Position numbers and translations under genes: made by a program
Assembly (NCBI GenBank): GCA_022749755.1
Contig: CM040441.1
Span: 1,282,179 to 1,346,178 of the forward strand
Direction: 5' to 3'
Origin: Azadirachta indica
Lineage: Eukaryota; Streptophyta; Magnoliopsida; Sapindales; Meliaceae
Length of the DNA: 64,000 nucleotides
Shown here: one piece after another, positions 20,140-31,129 of the stretch
Layout: the number at the start of each line of letters is the position of its first letter
Numbering within the stretch: position 1 is the first letter of the stretch
The notes under the pieces: model-generated
The model's database searches: none
What the model saw: the letters and a program-made list of their open reading frames with translations, nothing else
Told to the model about the DNA's origin: nothing

Positions 20140-22065
20140 ATGTGACTGCAACAGATTGCTGACTCTGTGCTCACTAACTCGTACAGGCAAGTAAACATCA
20201 ATATGTTTCTCCGGATCAAAGTTTCTTGACAGCAGCTTCAGGTCTTAAAGTTCCTTAACTACCACAATTTGCAGCAGAAACAATTAGTAATGTTACCAAA
20301 CCAAAAATGATATAGTTTGATTTTCTTTTGTGCAGCACTACTGGCTAAATGACTGAGAGTAAGACTGTTGTCCATTTCTATGAACACAGCTTGCATCTTG
20401 CAATGAATTTTGGAATTGCCGGCTCTCTGTTTTATGCTTTCCCTGGTAGTCTCCACCATTTTTTTCTGATGAACTGCTTGTCAATTTCAAAATACAGAGC
20501 CTGATTGCGAATCATTTACCATTTTTTTTTAACTTCTGTAAACCAACCTCTCTTTAAGACAGCAAGATTCTTGGTGTTCATTGGCAATTACGAAGGACTC
20601 CATTTGAAGGGGGCAGCCCAACCAATCCACAAAGCAATATCTGAACACATACATTCGGTGAAGGACATTAAGATTCCCAAAAAGAATGAGGAAATGAACC
20701 CCAGATTTACCATTTTAGTGGCATGGCATATGCCATAAATCCAAGCAACAAGATGTCATGGTCGTATGAAGAAGGATTTTTAAGATTAAACTCCTTTTGT
20801 TGTGCCAATTGTGATGCAGCACTATAGTCGAAGTAAAGCCCTGCTATCATCATAGCGGGGATAAAGGCAGCAAAGATGTAAGCCGGAGGCATTTTTGGCA
20901 ATCCTGCAGTTGAGAATTTGTAAGAATTTAAACCTGTCAAATTTTCTTGTATGAATTTAGAGAATATTGTTTACTTTGATTATGATCGAGTGGTGTAAAG
21001 ATGTAGATTCCAAAGGGAGAGGGCTAAGGAGTCTTCTGGGAACTGCAGATAGAACTCTGCTTGGTACACTGAAAGGCAACGCTGTCCGCAGTAAAACAAT
21101 TTAAGCAGCCCCATAGTACGCAACGAAACTCCCGAACCATCCCGTAATACAAAATAATGATTCAGATTATGGGCCTTATGTTTAAATTCAGCTTTGGGTA
21201 ACTGCAATAATTGAAGATATTCAAAATTTGCTTAACTTACCTGTGCCTTACCACCAAGACATAGCTTTTCTGCACTTTAAAGCAATATATAGAAGTCCAA
21301 AAGCAAATATGACTATAGTAATCCAGTTATGTAAAGCCACTGGAACGGATACTTATCTAAATTGGAGTTTTCAGCCTTGGGAACCTTAAACTCGCTTACA
21401 ATTCCCTATAATAAGCAGAACATCAAAAACGAAAATGGGTGTGAAATCTGAAAATCAAATGGTTTTGTTTCTGTCAATGGAGTTACCTTGACTGCCTCTT
21501 GCCTGATTGGAACTGCCAATAGCCTGCGAAAAGCTCACCAACGATCCTTGTAAATCTATTGATAAGAACACAAGCATTAAATATTGCCAAAGGAAACAGC
21601 AGCAGAGCTCTCCATATCAAAAATCACCCAAAACCTTAAGAATGTTTCAAACATTTTGATTAAGAGCTCTGTTCAGGTAGAATTAAATACCATCCGCCCA
21701 GGCCAGGTAGAGTTTTCCTTCCTAAATCTTCCCTATCCTTGGCAAAGTTGTACTAATAAGTGTACATAATCACAGTTCGTTCCGCAACTCCTAATATCAA
21801 AAGAGGTTGCCCTCCAAGGATCGAGTGTATTATTCCACGAAAAGCTGTAGAAGCTAAAGTCTACACTGCACTCAAGCTTCCATCCAAACAAATAAAAGCT
21901 ACAGTACTGTCAGAATCATTACATAGTCAGCAAACACAAGATAAGGGGAAAGGAGCACAAAAATGTAAAGCCAGACCTGTGTCTCTACATTTTTGCTCGC
22001 CGAAGGCAATTGCTGAAAGAGCAGAGGCAAAGAAGATGTAAGTTGTTGAGGCCAATATCCTATGT
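20140..22065 (-). pseudogene. BOR-type borate transporter pseudogene
   Basis: Exon-like blocks occur in the correct order on the minus strand: 'ILASTTYIFFASALSAIAFG' (ends near 21975 at CAG|GT); 'LASTAFRGIIHSILGGQPLL' to 'YNFAKDREDLGRK' (21870-21670); '[14 protein letters not shown]' (about 21590-21545); '[12 protein letters not shown]'; 'SEFKVPKAEN' (about 21400); 'FAFGLLYIALKCRKAMSW' (about 21300-21250); 'GSFVAYYG' (about 21140); '[16 protein letters not shown]...[18 protein letters not shown]' (about 20900-20750); 'GLVGLPPSNGVL'; 'TTRESIKQRAGNSKIHCKMQ' (20459-20370); 'DPEKHIDVYLPVRVSEHRVS' (about 20215-20150). Stops, frameshifts, a lost Phe in 'GLYFFDH' and absence of the N-terminus and last membrane segments show it is dead. 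Intact BOR proteins export borate across the plasma membrane. Confidence 0.95.
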
Positions 22066-24010
22066 AAAAGCATATGTCACCAAGTATGTCCATTACCTCT
22101 GTGGCAAAAACAAATAGAGTGGTATAAAACTGTAAAACCTACAAATCCATCAGAAGCCTAGCAACCCGCTGAAATAGTTGTTGAAAGTTAAATAATGCAT
22201 AATTAGATTGTTGTTAATTCAGACCCAAATTTCTCATATAAATTTTTATAATAATGTAACAGCTATAATGAAATTTTCTTTGCTGCAAAAACAACAGACA
22301 ACAGCATACAGTACAGCGGCAGCAAGACGCAGCAGAACCAGAGCCAACAGCAACGATAAAAGCATAAATAAGTACATCTCAGGAAGCAGAAGATGATTGA
22401 CAAAAAAACAAAAGCACATCTCAGGAAGCAGAAGTAGCATCAAGCAGCTGAAACATTTTTAACGCACTTAACAAAAAATAAGTAAATATTAATCAGCATC
22501 AAATAAACTAAACATAGTAAAAATTTCAAATAAAATAAATAAATTAGGATATCCACATATGATTTGCATATTAACATCTTAGATATTATAATGAACTTCA
22601 CGTCAAAGTGGATCCAAAAAATATTAAATATTTACATAGGGATTAATAATGAGCAACATCAAATAGTACCTATAAAATTCAAAAAAATGACTACTGCCAT
22701 AATCGATTTTCAAACTAATATAACGCTTCTGAAAAAAGCAAGGGTAAGCGATGAATTAAATTGCAAAATTTACATGTGATGGAAGGGGCATTTGCTTAGG
22801 CTTGCATCCCAAAGTTTATTTTGAAATGCACATGCTCTTTTACTAGAATTTTCATACCTATCATAATTTATTGTCAATCAAAGTATCCTTCACAATCTAC
22901 ACGAACACATGCTGATTCACAATCAGCATAAAACGAAGAAGAAAATAACAGTGCGCCAAAGTTTTATATGCAAAAACAGTAAGAAAAGATGAAATTTTTT
23001 TGAAGACATATAATTATTGTAAATGGAAAAAGAATTAGAAAAGGCCGTAAAAAAAAAATTGAAGGGTTTCTATAGAAAGATATTTGCTAACAATACAATC
23101 GCTCTTAGCAAACAGTTCCCTATTCTATTTCAATTCGATTTTAGTTCGCATTCCATTTTTAACAGAACTTAAATTAACCGATGGGTTTTAAGAAACATAA
23201 ATTGATGTGAAACCGAAATCTTATGATAACCGAACTGAACTAAACAAGGTCATAGTAAATTTAGAGTAGTTACTGTTGAGTTTGATACCTTCAGAGATGC
23301 TGAGTAATTTTATTTTGATTAAAATTAGTTTAAATTTATTTTTTAAAAAAATACAAGAAAAAATTCTAATTCTAATTTTATTTATTTATTAATATATAGA
23401 TTTATATAATTATGATATAATGCCAAATCACAAATTTCTTAAAGTACAGATTGATATATTTTAAATAAAAATAGACATCAATGGAAATTATTTGAGTTAT
23501 TCATATTCGTATTATATATATATATATAGGATACAAAAAATTATTTTAATTCAAAGTCCTCATTGCACTTATTAATTTTAACATTGCAGCTAGTTCATTC
23601 AGAACTTTGGTGAGTGCATCCATTTAATATTATGCAATAAGCCATTCATATTTAATGTTGAAAAACAAAATTCAAAAACTGAAACGAAAAAAATTAACTC
23701 AAATTAAAACTGACCAAATTAAAATTTTCATTGTTAAAACTTTAAAAGTACAATATAAGCAACACTCCCATACATCAAAACCTAAGATCATGAAAACAAA
23801 AATATCTCACCTAGAGGATCCATTATTCCGTTTTTGGTTGCTAGACGGCTTGTTCTTCCACAGAGCATTGTACTGTAGTAGAACATTTGCTTGAACTCAA
23901 GGAGAGGATTTGAGGGGAGTTGTGGGTCTAGTATTTATTGAACTTCTTCCTTGTTAGAGTCTTGTCATTTTTTTAACCCACTGAACAATGTTCACACGAT
24001 AGCGAACTTC
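22066..24010. other. Non-coding DNA between BOR and BAM1-like fragments
   Basis: No gene recognised. It contains CAG/CAA-rich low-complexity DNA (22280-22450) with a direct repeat 'acatctcaggaagcagaag' near 22373 and 22412, an 'aaccgaac'-type AT-rich tract (23100-23260), and a short (TA)n near 23515. Minus-strand ORFs here are low-complexity. Confidence 0.55.
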
Positions 24011-24014
24011 TTTA

Positions 24015-24600
24015 ACAATCGTCAATTTGGGACTCTAGTTTTTTTTCTAAAAACATGTTTAAGACATGTACTTTCAAAATTGATTGAAGTAAAGAACTAA
24101 CATTTTCACAGACAATTTCAAAGTGTAAATAATGTTAGTTCAAAACTAAAGTCAAACTACCTATAGCTAATACAAAGAAAGTATGGTAATGGCCAATATT
24201 AATACAAGATCTCAAAGCATTATGGTCAAAGAAAACATAAGAAACAAAATCACAACAGAGAAACAAAATAACATAATTATGAAAATAATTTTTAAGATCA
24301 ATTTGATATACCTATACCTGAAGTGATATATCCATAAGTACCAAACAATGGCAGATATACACTCTAACATACGTGTCGAAATCTTGCAAGAACTTGGCAA
24401 GGCAAAAATTAGCGACGTGAGCTTTAAAAATAGAATCAAGGTGAATGTTGTTTGAGTTTACATCACGATGAACATTCAACGATGAACAACCGCCATGTAA
24501 ATGGCAAAGCCCTTTAGTAACCTCTATAGCTGTTGTCTGAAAAATGTGGACATGACACGTGGTATAATACAAACCCGTAATGATTTCAACTAATACCAAG
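24015..24600 (-). pseudogene. Inverted third BAM1-like kinase fragment with intron
   Basis: The minus strand reads '[20 protein letters not shown]', '[20 protein letters not shown]' and 'AKFLQDFDT', then after a frameshift '[12 protein letters not shown]' at the exon end. The DFG motif is NFC, and the catalytic-loop Lys is Asn. From about 24315 down to 24015 it continues into the same intron sequence as the copy A pseudogene (18560-18850), including 'ttattttcataattatgtta'. So it is a genomic, not a processed, copy in opposite orientation. Only ~100 codons of kinase remain, with nothing upstream of the C-lobe helix. Confidence 0.9.
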
Positions 24601-24746
24601 TGAGGTGACTTACCTCGCCATTACCCTAATATAAACAGGATGACAGGTTAGCTAAGAACCAGGTTGAAAATGATTGGGTAAAGCCGACCTTGAACTAAGC
24701 TCCCCGCTATGTATTGACAAAATATTTGACACTGTTTTGACAAATG

Positions 24747-24990
24747 CCCACGTGACCAGAAACCTGGAAATGTGAGGAAGCATCCACGTGACCAGAAACA
24801 TTAGGACATAAGAAAATACCCATATGACTAGAAACCCTGGGACATAAGGAAATGCCTATGAATTCGGGTGTGTATGAAAATGCCCACACGATCATAAACT
24901 CTAGGACGTGAGGAAGCACCTACGCATACAGAAACCTTAAGATGTAAGGAAACACCCATGTGACCAGAAACCCTGGGACATGAGGAAACC
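24747..24990 (+). repeat. 36-bp minisatellite inside the LTR
   Basis: Units begin at 24747, 24783, 24819, 24855 (shortened to 28 bp), 24883, 24919 and 24955, with consensus like 'cccacgtgaccagaaaccct' then 'gggacatgaggaaatg'. The short variant unit 'cctatgaattcgggtgtg' occurs at the corresponding place in the other LTR (33985-34012), so the array predates insertion of this element. Confidence 0.9.
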
Positions 24991-25587
24991 ATGACTATGA
25001 ACCCTGCCACGTATAATAAACATGGTCTTATGTCATAATGTGTAAAAAAGGGTTGGAATAACTCTCTTTAGCCTTGCTTTATGACAAGAGATGTGTATTG
25101 ACTTATTACAAGCAGTATCCTATTTAATGTTATAACCTTGTTAATGAGGATTCAAAGGGGCCCGGGTGACTAAATACTCAAGGGACTAGGTCAAGGCCAC
25201 CCATGTTCCCTTTAAAGCCAAAATTCACACCTAACATGACCATAAAATAAGAGGTAGACAATTTTTGAATATGAAAGAGGATAGAGTGTGCAATAAGTTG
25301 GGCAAAGGTAAGGCAGTATGGTAAAAGTCAGTTGTGACTCAATAGGGGACTACTCTCAAGCTTAGAAGGGTTGTTCAGGTCTTATCACTTGGAAAAGAGA
25401 AAAATAGCCTTATGCCTTAGACCAATAGAAGATAAATACATGGCACACATCCTTTGAATGAGGCTAGAACCACCAATCCCTGCCTGCCACATGACACCAC
25501 CTAGAACCAATGGAAAGATGCCATTTAACTATGATTGAGCAAAATTAGGTCAAAATACCTCATCCAGTCATAGCTCAGCTCTTTCCC

Positions 25588-25596
25588 CTATATAAA
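25588..25596 (+). promoter_or_regulatory. TATA box of the gypsy 5' LTR
   Basis: 'CTATATAAA' follows a CT-rich stretch ('agctctttcc') in the second half of the LTR, as expected of U3/R in plant LTR elements. Transcription would run rightwards into gag. Confidence 0.55.
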
Positions 25597-26243
25597 AACA
25601 TATTTTTCACAAGTTTAAGGTAGGTGAATATTGATTTCATCACCATCGAAGAAAGGAAGGAAACCTATTCCCTGAGAGAAGACTTTCTAGCATTTAGTTA
25701 TCATGGAATATACTCTCCCAACATAGTTCTGCTACAAGGAATGTTATATGAGTGATTTATGAGCTAGTTCTTACTTTCTTCCCTTGGAAAATAGTAATGG
25801 ACTTAGTCTTGATAGATTTCATTAGATCTTGTTCTCTGTTCATCAGTTTATTTTTAAATACACAAGAAGAACTATACTTATGTCTTTCAAACCTAAGTTT
25901 TCGTTAAGAGCTGACTTAAGCATCGGAGGGGGGATCACTAGAGTGGTAATGTCTGTTTGGCCGTTGTGTTGTTTTATAAGAGGTTCGTAGGTAAAGGAAG
26001 TAGAGTTAAGGGTTTAAGTTAGCTCAAAGGTTGGTGACAACCAAAAAGGGTGTTGTGGACAAGTTAAGTCGCAACTATGTCAACATATGAAGATGCTTGA
26101 GCTAGCTGAATCTCGTTCTAGCTTTGAACTACATGACCTAGTTCCTAAAATAAAAACCTAATATAGCACTGTTGACCACGTTAGGAGCACGCAGACCCTC
26201 TCCAAGATTTGATATGGGCTGAGAAAAATTCTTGTATAAATAG

Positions 26244-26261
26244 TGGCGCCATTTGTGGGGA
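26244..26261 (+). other. Primer-binding site of the gypsy element
   Basis: 'TGGCGCCATTTGTGGGGA' differs in a few bases from the 'TGGCGCCGTTGCCGGGGA' type of PBS found in many plant Ty3/gypsy elements (complementary to a tRNA 3' end, tRNA-Asp type in that consensus). Its position right after the LTR fits. Confidence 0.7.
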
Positions 26262-27560
26262 ATTAGATCAAAATGCCTCACTGTGATTTATATGCTTACT
26301 CAAGGAACCAAATGCTAACATTCAAAACTATAAGGAAGAGTGGCCAAGGACGCATGCGAGAAGCTAGCCTTCTATTGAGGAGTCAGGTTTCCCTATAGAT
26401 CGTTAAAAGTCATAATGTGGGAGAGATGGTGGCAAAGTCATCTCGAAGGAAAAAGGGAAAGGCGGTCGTAGAACGAGACCTTGATGTAGAAAAGGCGAAG
26501 AAGGTGAAAGAGTTGCCTAGGACTAAAGCTTAATTTCAACACATGATGTCTTATCTATGTGCAAATTTGGGGATCCCACCACTGTTGTAATAAGGTTTGG
26601 GGACTAGGCAGAAAGTCCCTTTAGACAGCACCTCGCTTAGGTTGACCAATAAAATCTAGGTTAAGCCAATCAGTGCAGCCTAAGCTAACGCAGCAAATGA
26701 CATGGGCCCACTCAATCTAAGAATTACAAACAGGAGTCGCTTAAAAGTTACCATAGTGACTAGAGGTCAACTGCAAGCAATAAGGTCGACGCATTGAGAA
26801 ACTAGAAAGATGAACTAGGGCATAGAGACTTAAGGTACTCACTTATTAGGCTAAGTGCTAGAAAGACAATGATCATGAGCCTCCTTATGTAGAGGGCTTG
26901 AGGAGGTAATTGATTGAAGTACAAGTTTATGTGAAAGAGTTTAAGGAGAGAAAAACTGACGCTGACCTGCAAGTCTACTATGTGACTTTAACACCCCTCT
27001 GATGGAAGAGGTCAAGAGGGCTAATTTACCAAGAAAGTTTAGCATGCCTTATATTAAGTGGCATCAAGGTCACGTGAAGATGTTCCAAGATTTGATGCTA
27101 GTATAAGAAGTCCCAAATGAGGTGATGTATAGGCTATTTCCTACTACCCTGGCGGGTCTAACATAAACTTGGTACAAGCAGTTGCCTTTGGGTAGCATAG
27201 TAGTCTTTTACTAATGAGTTTGTTTGACATTTTCAAGGAGTTGAGCCACCATCAAAAGATCCATCTACCTTGCAGTACATTAAGCAAGTGGCTAAGAACC
27301 TTTGAAAGATTTCGTCAAGCGTTACCATAATGAAGTCTTGGCACAACCTTCACACGGACCCACTATGATTCTCTTTTGAAGAGTGGTCGCCCATTTGTAT
27401 TAAAAGGTCTATAATCAAGCTATTCGATCGGTGGCCTTGGAGGATAGTGTAATATCAAACGAAAGCATGACAAGGCTGAGGAGCTAAGTGTAAAGGCCAA
27501 AGAAAAGAAGAAAGCGGAGGTATAACCATCTTAAGCTAGGATTCAACCTTAAGGGAACTC
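26262..27560 (+). mobile_element. Gypsy gag remnant
   Basis: Scattered frames give 'LPRKFSMPYIKWHQGHVKMF' (about 27030-27090), 'VMYRLFPTTLAGLT', 'TWYKQLPLGS' and 'TNEFV'. These match the plant gypsy gag core (LP..F..P....Y.G..DP..H...F ... MCR.FP..L.G.A..WF..L..GSI.SF.EL). Many stops; no start codon can be chosen. Confidence 0.7.
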
Positions 27561-27649
27561 ATTAAACCAACAAGGCTGCCTTCACTGAAGGGTGATATGA
27601 ACCAAGTATAACCAAGGAAAGACTAGGATATAGACTTTGTCAGTACTAT

Positions 27650-28230
27650 CAATAGGTGACCCACTTACTGAGGACTCTAGAAGAGGTAGGAAGGCTTACT
27701 CACATGACCCCACACTAGTTTATTACAAACGTGAGGTAAACCTTATGAATGGACCATTAAAATACCTATAAAGGTCAAGACCCTGATAATGTTTACTCCA
27801 CTCAGTGGTTTCATATTTGACCAAGTGATGCCATGGGGAAGCATCACCCTTACGGTGACTATAGGTGAAGAGACAGCCTACGTCATAACCATGGTGAACT
27901 TTGTCATTGTGGACAAGTTAATGGCACGAAAGTGTTATGCCATTAGAGAATACTCCGACTTGTTTATGTAGAGTCATGACGAATTGTCCAGGGAATCATA
28001 TCCATTTACCACTTAAAAATATAGTTCCCATTAGGTGAACGGGTTGGAATTGTCAAGGGAGACCAGTTCATGGCGCAAAAGTGTTACGCCTCTTTAATAA
28101 GAGGGTGTCACCAGGTCACTATGTTGGACCCCTAAGAGATAAAGCTGAAACAGAGAAGAAAGACAGTAGAAAACCTGAAAGCAGTTCCATTGTTAAAAGT
28201 AGCCCCGTTCAAGTTGTCAAGGTGAGAAAG
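27650..28230 (+). mobile_element. Gypsy protease remnant
   Basis: The open stretch 27789-27971 reads 'PLSGFIFDQVMPWGSITLTV' and 'VNFVIVD', matching the post-active-site part of plant gypsy proteases (PLVGF.GD.V.P.G.I.LTV...F.VVD). The DTGSS active-site region is not readable. Downstream, 'VGIVKGDQFMAQKCYA' (about 28045-28092) corresponds to the protease-RT linker. Part of that linker plus 'EYSDLFM' also appears earlier (27920-27990), an internal duplication. Confidence 0.7.
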
Positions 28231-28269
28231 AGGTTGATCCATAAGGTTTGAGCCTATCTGAGCACTTTC

Positions 28270-29170
28270 AGTAAAGAATATTCTGACATGTTTATCTAGA
28301 GTCATGAGGACATGTCAGGTTGTCAGGTATTGATCCGAAAATCATTTCTCACCACATCAACGTAAATCGTCTATATTGCTCGATAAGGAAAAAGAGAAGA
28401 GTTTTTAACCAGAAACGTTATGACGCTATTGAGGAAGGTCCATAGATTGCTTCGGGTAAGATTCATACGAGAGTCATGATACTTAGAGTGAGTGTCCAAC
28501 GTGGTCTTAGTGGAGAAACCTAACAGCAAACGGTGCATATACGTTGATTTCACTTATCTCAATAAAACGTGTCTAAAAGATTGTTTTACTCTTTTAAGGG
28601 TAAATCAATTAATTGATGCCACAATTGGACATAAGCTGCTAAACTTTATGGATGCATTTTTTACTTACAACTAGGTCAAAATGCAAGCGCCAAATCAAGA
28701 CAAGACCTCGTTTATCACCAGCAAGGGCTTGTACTGCTACATAGTGATGCCATTTGGTCTTAAAATGCTGAAGTGACCTATCAATGATTAGTTAACAAGT
28801 TACTTAAAGAATAGGTCTGAAAGACCATGAAAAGCTACATTGATAACATGTTGACTAAGTCTATGAATGCAGTCGAGCATGTATCCCACCTGAAGATAAC
28901 CTTCAGTGTGTTAGGGAGGAATAGGATAAAACTAAACAAGGAGAACTATGCTTTCGGAGTGTTAGCGAGGAAGTTTTTAGGTTTCATAGTGCACCAATGA
29001 GGCATTGAGGCAAATTTAGAGAAGATCAAAGCAATCATGGACATGAGATCTCTTTGTACCACCAAAGAGGTCCAGAGCTTAGCAAGCAAGGTTGTTGCCT
29101 TAAGCCAATTTTTCTCCAAGTACACTAATTGCTCTCATCCCTTCGTCTGTGCCATCAAATGAGCTAAGGG
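28270..29170 (+). mobile_element. Gypsy reverse transcriptase remnant
   Basis: Motifs in order: 'EYSDMFI', 'SNVVLVEKPNSKRCIYVDFT' (28492 onward), 'HKLLNFMDAFFTYN', 'DKTSFIT', 'GLYCYIVMPFGLK', the catalytic box as YIDN (28836-28847, normally YVDD), 'NKENYAFGVLARKFLGFIV' and 'GIEANLEKIKAIMDM'. The second Asp of the catalytic pair is Asn and several stops interrupt the frame, so it is inactive. Confidence 0.92.
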
Positions 29171-29199
29171 TAGTTAGTGAGACGACAAATGTGAGACTT

Positions 29200-29640
29200 C
29201 ATTCATGAATTTGAAGCACTACTTGACCAATCCACTAGTGTTAGCCAAGCCCCAAGTAGGAGACAACCTCTTCATTTACCTTGCCATCTCTGTGACAGTT
29301 GTAAGTTGGGTTTTGGTGCTTAAAGAGGAGGACAATATGCAGAAGCCTATATATGCACTAGCAAGGCATTACTAAATGCCTAAAAACGATACTCAAAGCA
29401 AGAGCAACACGCACTAGCTTTGGTGATCTCCTCCTAAAAGTTACGACTTTACTTTTAAGCCTATTTTATTACTGTGGTTAATAAGCACCTATTAAGCTAG
29501 ATTTTACGTAAACTTGAAAGTACGAGAAAGCTGATCAAGCAGTACACTAAGCTGAGTGAGTTTGATGTTTAGTACCAACCATGTAGTACCATAAAGGGAC
29601 AAGCCCTTGCTGACTTTGTAGGTGACTTGTTGATGATGTA
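29200..29640 (+). mobile_element. Gypsy RNase H remnant
   Basis: 'HYLTNPLVLAKPQVGDNLFI' and 'YLAISVTVVSWVLVLKEEDN' are followed by 'KPIYALARHY', the family's connection/RNase H start (L..PP.L..P..G..L.LYLAVS..AVSAVLV.E.....PVYY.S..L). It then degrades, ending near 'ALADFVGDLLMM' (about 29605-29640). Confidence 0.8.
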
Positions 29641-29739
29641 AGGGATTCAAGAGTGGGATCAAAGATGAGTGACCACATTGAGTTTGCTATGGCCATTTGC
29701 TCAGTGGGAAATCGACCAAATTGGACCATTTCCAATTGG

Positions 29740-30530
29740 ACGAGGTTAGGTCAAGTTTGCCATTGTTATTGTAGACTACTTTACCAAGTAAGTTGAGGCA
29801 AAACTCTTAGCCAAGATTATTGAGAATAGATCTACGAAATTTTTTATGGAAAGCTATCGTGTGCCGATTTGGGGTACCTCGTGTGATCATTACCAACAAC
29901 GGGATGTAATTTGTCAACAAGAAATTTTGAGGTTTCTACAAGAGCCAGGGAATTCAGATCTGCTACACCATACAAGTTTTTCCTTAATTAAATGGGTAGG
30001 TGGAAGCAATAAATAAGGTCATCAAAGATCTGCTTAGAAAGAAGCTAGGTGATAAGAAAGGAGGTTGGGCTGACGAGCTATCTAAGCCATTATAGGTTTA
30101 CCAAACTACCTAGAAGATGACACTGGGGAAACACTCTGCTCATTGGCTTTTGGTACGAAGGTCGTAATTCTAGCAGAGGTTGGAATGTCCATATTCAGAA
30201 CTCTTCTTTATGATGTTTGCAAAATGCAACCCAGCTCAATATGGCACTAGACCTTATTGAAGAGAAGAGAGAACAAGCTCAAGCTAGAGTAGTTGCATAC
30301 CAACAGAGAATCACTTGACATTACAACTCCAAGGTCAAGCCTAAGAGTTTCAAGGAAAATGTCTTAACTAGAAGAAATGTCACCTTTGGCTTAAAAGATA
30401 GAAGCTCCACTAAGCTCGTTAAGATATAGGAAGGTCTGTACTAACTAAAAGCATGTGTGTACAAGCTAACTAACTTGGATGGATGAGTAGTTAAGTATTT
30501 GCATGATGTAGACCTACTTTGTAGATACTA
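29740..30530 (+). mobile_element. Gypsy integrase remnant
   Basis: 'FAIVIVDYFTK' carries the first catalytic Asp of the DDE core, and 'VEAKLLAKI' follows. The second Asp region reads ITNNG instead of (I/V)SDNG, so the catalytic residue is lost. Further pieces ('GGWADEL', 'LAFGTKVVI' region near 30150, 'YNSKVKPKSF', 'AKHKWIF'-like C-terminus) follow to about 30560. Frameshifts occur throughout. Confidence 0.82.
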
Positions 30531-30560
30531 CCAATGACTAGGTCCAAGTTTCACCTAAGC

Positions 30561-31129
30561 AAAGTGGATTTTCAAGGTTCTCATTTTCTTGAAGGTGAAT
30601 GATGTATGATATTTCTGTTTTCTCAAAAATTAATAAGTTTCTCAAAAATTATTTTTGTTTTTTGTATCTACACCCAAAGGGTTCTTATTTATATGACTTT
30701 GTAGCTCCTGGTTACAGAGGCAATTTTGAATTTAGCATCTTTAAAGTTCAATTTTCACTTGGTGCCTAGTTGGATCATAGTATATCATGCTAATTGTGTT
30801 TATGAATTAATGAACAAATGCTTTTCTTCATTATTACGATTTGTGTATTATGTGATTATGCCATTGTTCAATTGTGATGTTTTGTATTAAGTCATATGTG
30901 TGAAAAGACCAAGTCATTGTTAAGCCTACATCAGGTGAGGCAACTGTTGCACTGAGCAAGACCTTGTCACCAAATTTGAATGCAAGTAAATACTTTACAA
31001 CATTCAACATAGCATTATGACAAGCTGATATATATACATGAAGTATTATATAAAAGCTATGTGACCTCATTTAATGCTAATCCATATGACTTTTAAAAAC
31101 CAAAAAGATGGAGCGTACCATCAAGGTGG
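30561..31129. other. Gypsy internal non-coding spacer
   Basis: Between integrase and the antisense ORF remnant. T-rich and GT-rich; no coding signal recognised. Confidence 0.5.

Larger units (their letters stand above)
1..20276 (+). repeat. Copy A of a >20-kb direct segmental duplication
   Basis: The whole interval matches 43485-64000 in the same orientation and order. The offset drifts through small indels: 43484 at the left edge, about 43488 in the copia RT, 43481 near 5.4 kb, 43467 at the start of LRR-2, 43452 in the BAM1-like pseudogene, then 43730 at 19.6 kb after a 350-bp indel. In the first 180 bases I count three differences. Homology runs to both window edges, so neither breakpoint of this copy is visible. 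The segment contains only pseudogenes, repeats and non-coding DNA. Confidence 0.97.
24690..26243 (+). repeat. 5' LTR of a decayed Ty3/gypsy element
   Basis: It aligns, diverged, with 33840-34590: both have the 36-bp minisatellite, then 'tggtcttatgtcat', 'agagatgtgtat', 'ggatagagtgtgca' and 'taagttggg'. The left end is approximate; homology is clear from 'ctcc(c/t)cgc' (24701 and 33871). The right end is set by the primer-binding-site sequence at 26244. It contains a promoter-like TATA at 25588. At about 1.55 kb it is twice the surviving 3' LTR. Confidence 0.75.

Noticed and set aside
22246..22443. Leu-rich ORF on the minus strand and Gln/Ser-type ORF on the plus strand
   Set aside because: Artefacts of CAG/CAA low-complexity DNA.
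24707..25010. Minus-strand ORFs with repeating 'CPRVSGHMG'-like units as a repeat protein
   Set aside because: They are translations of the 36-bp LTR minisatellite, whose unit is a multiple of three, so open frames arise automatically.
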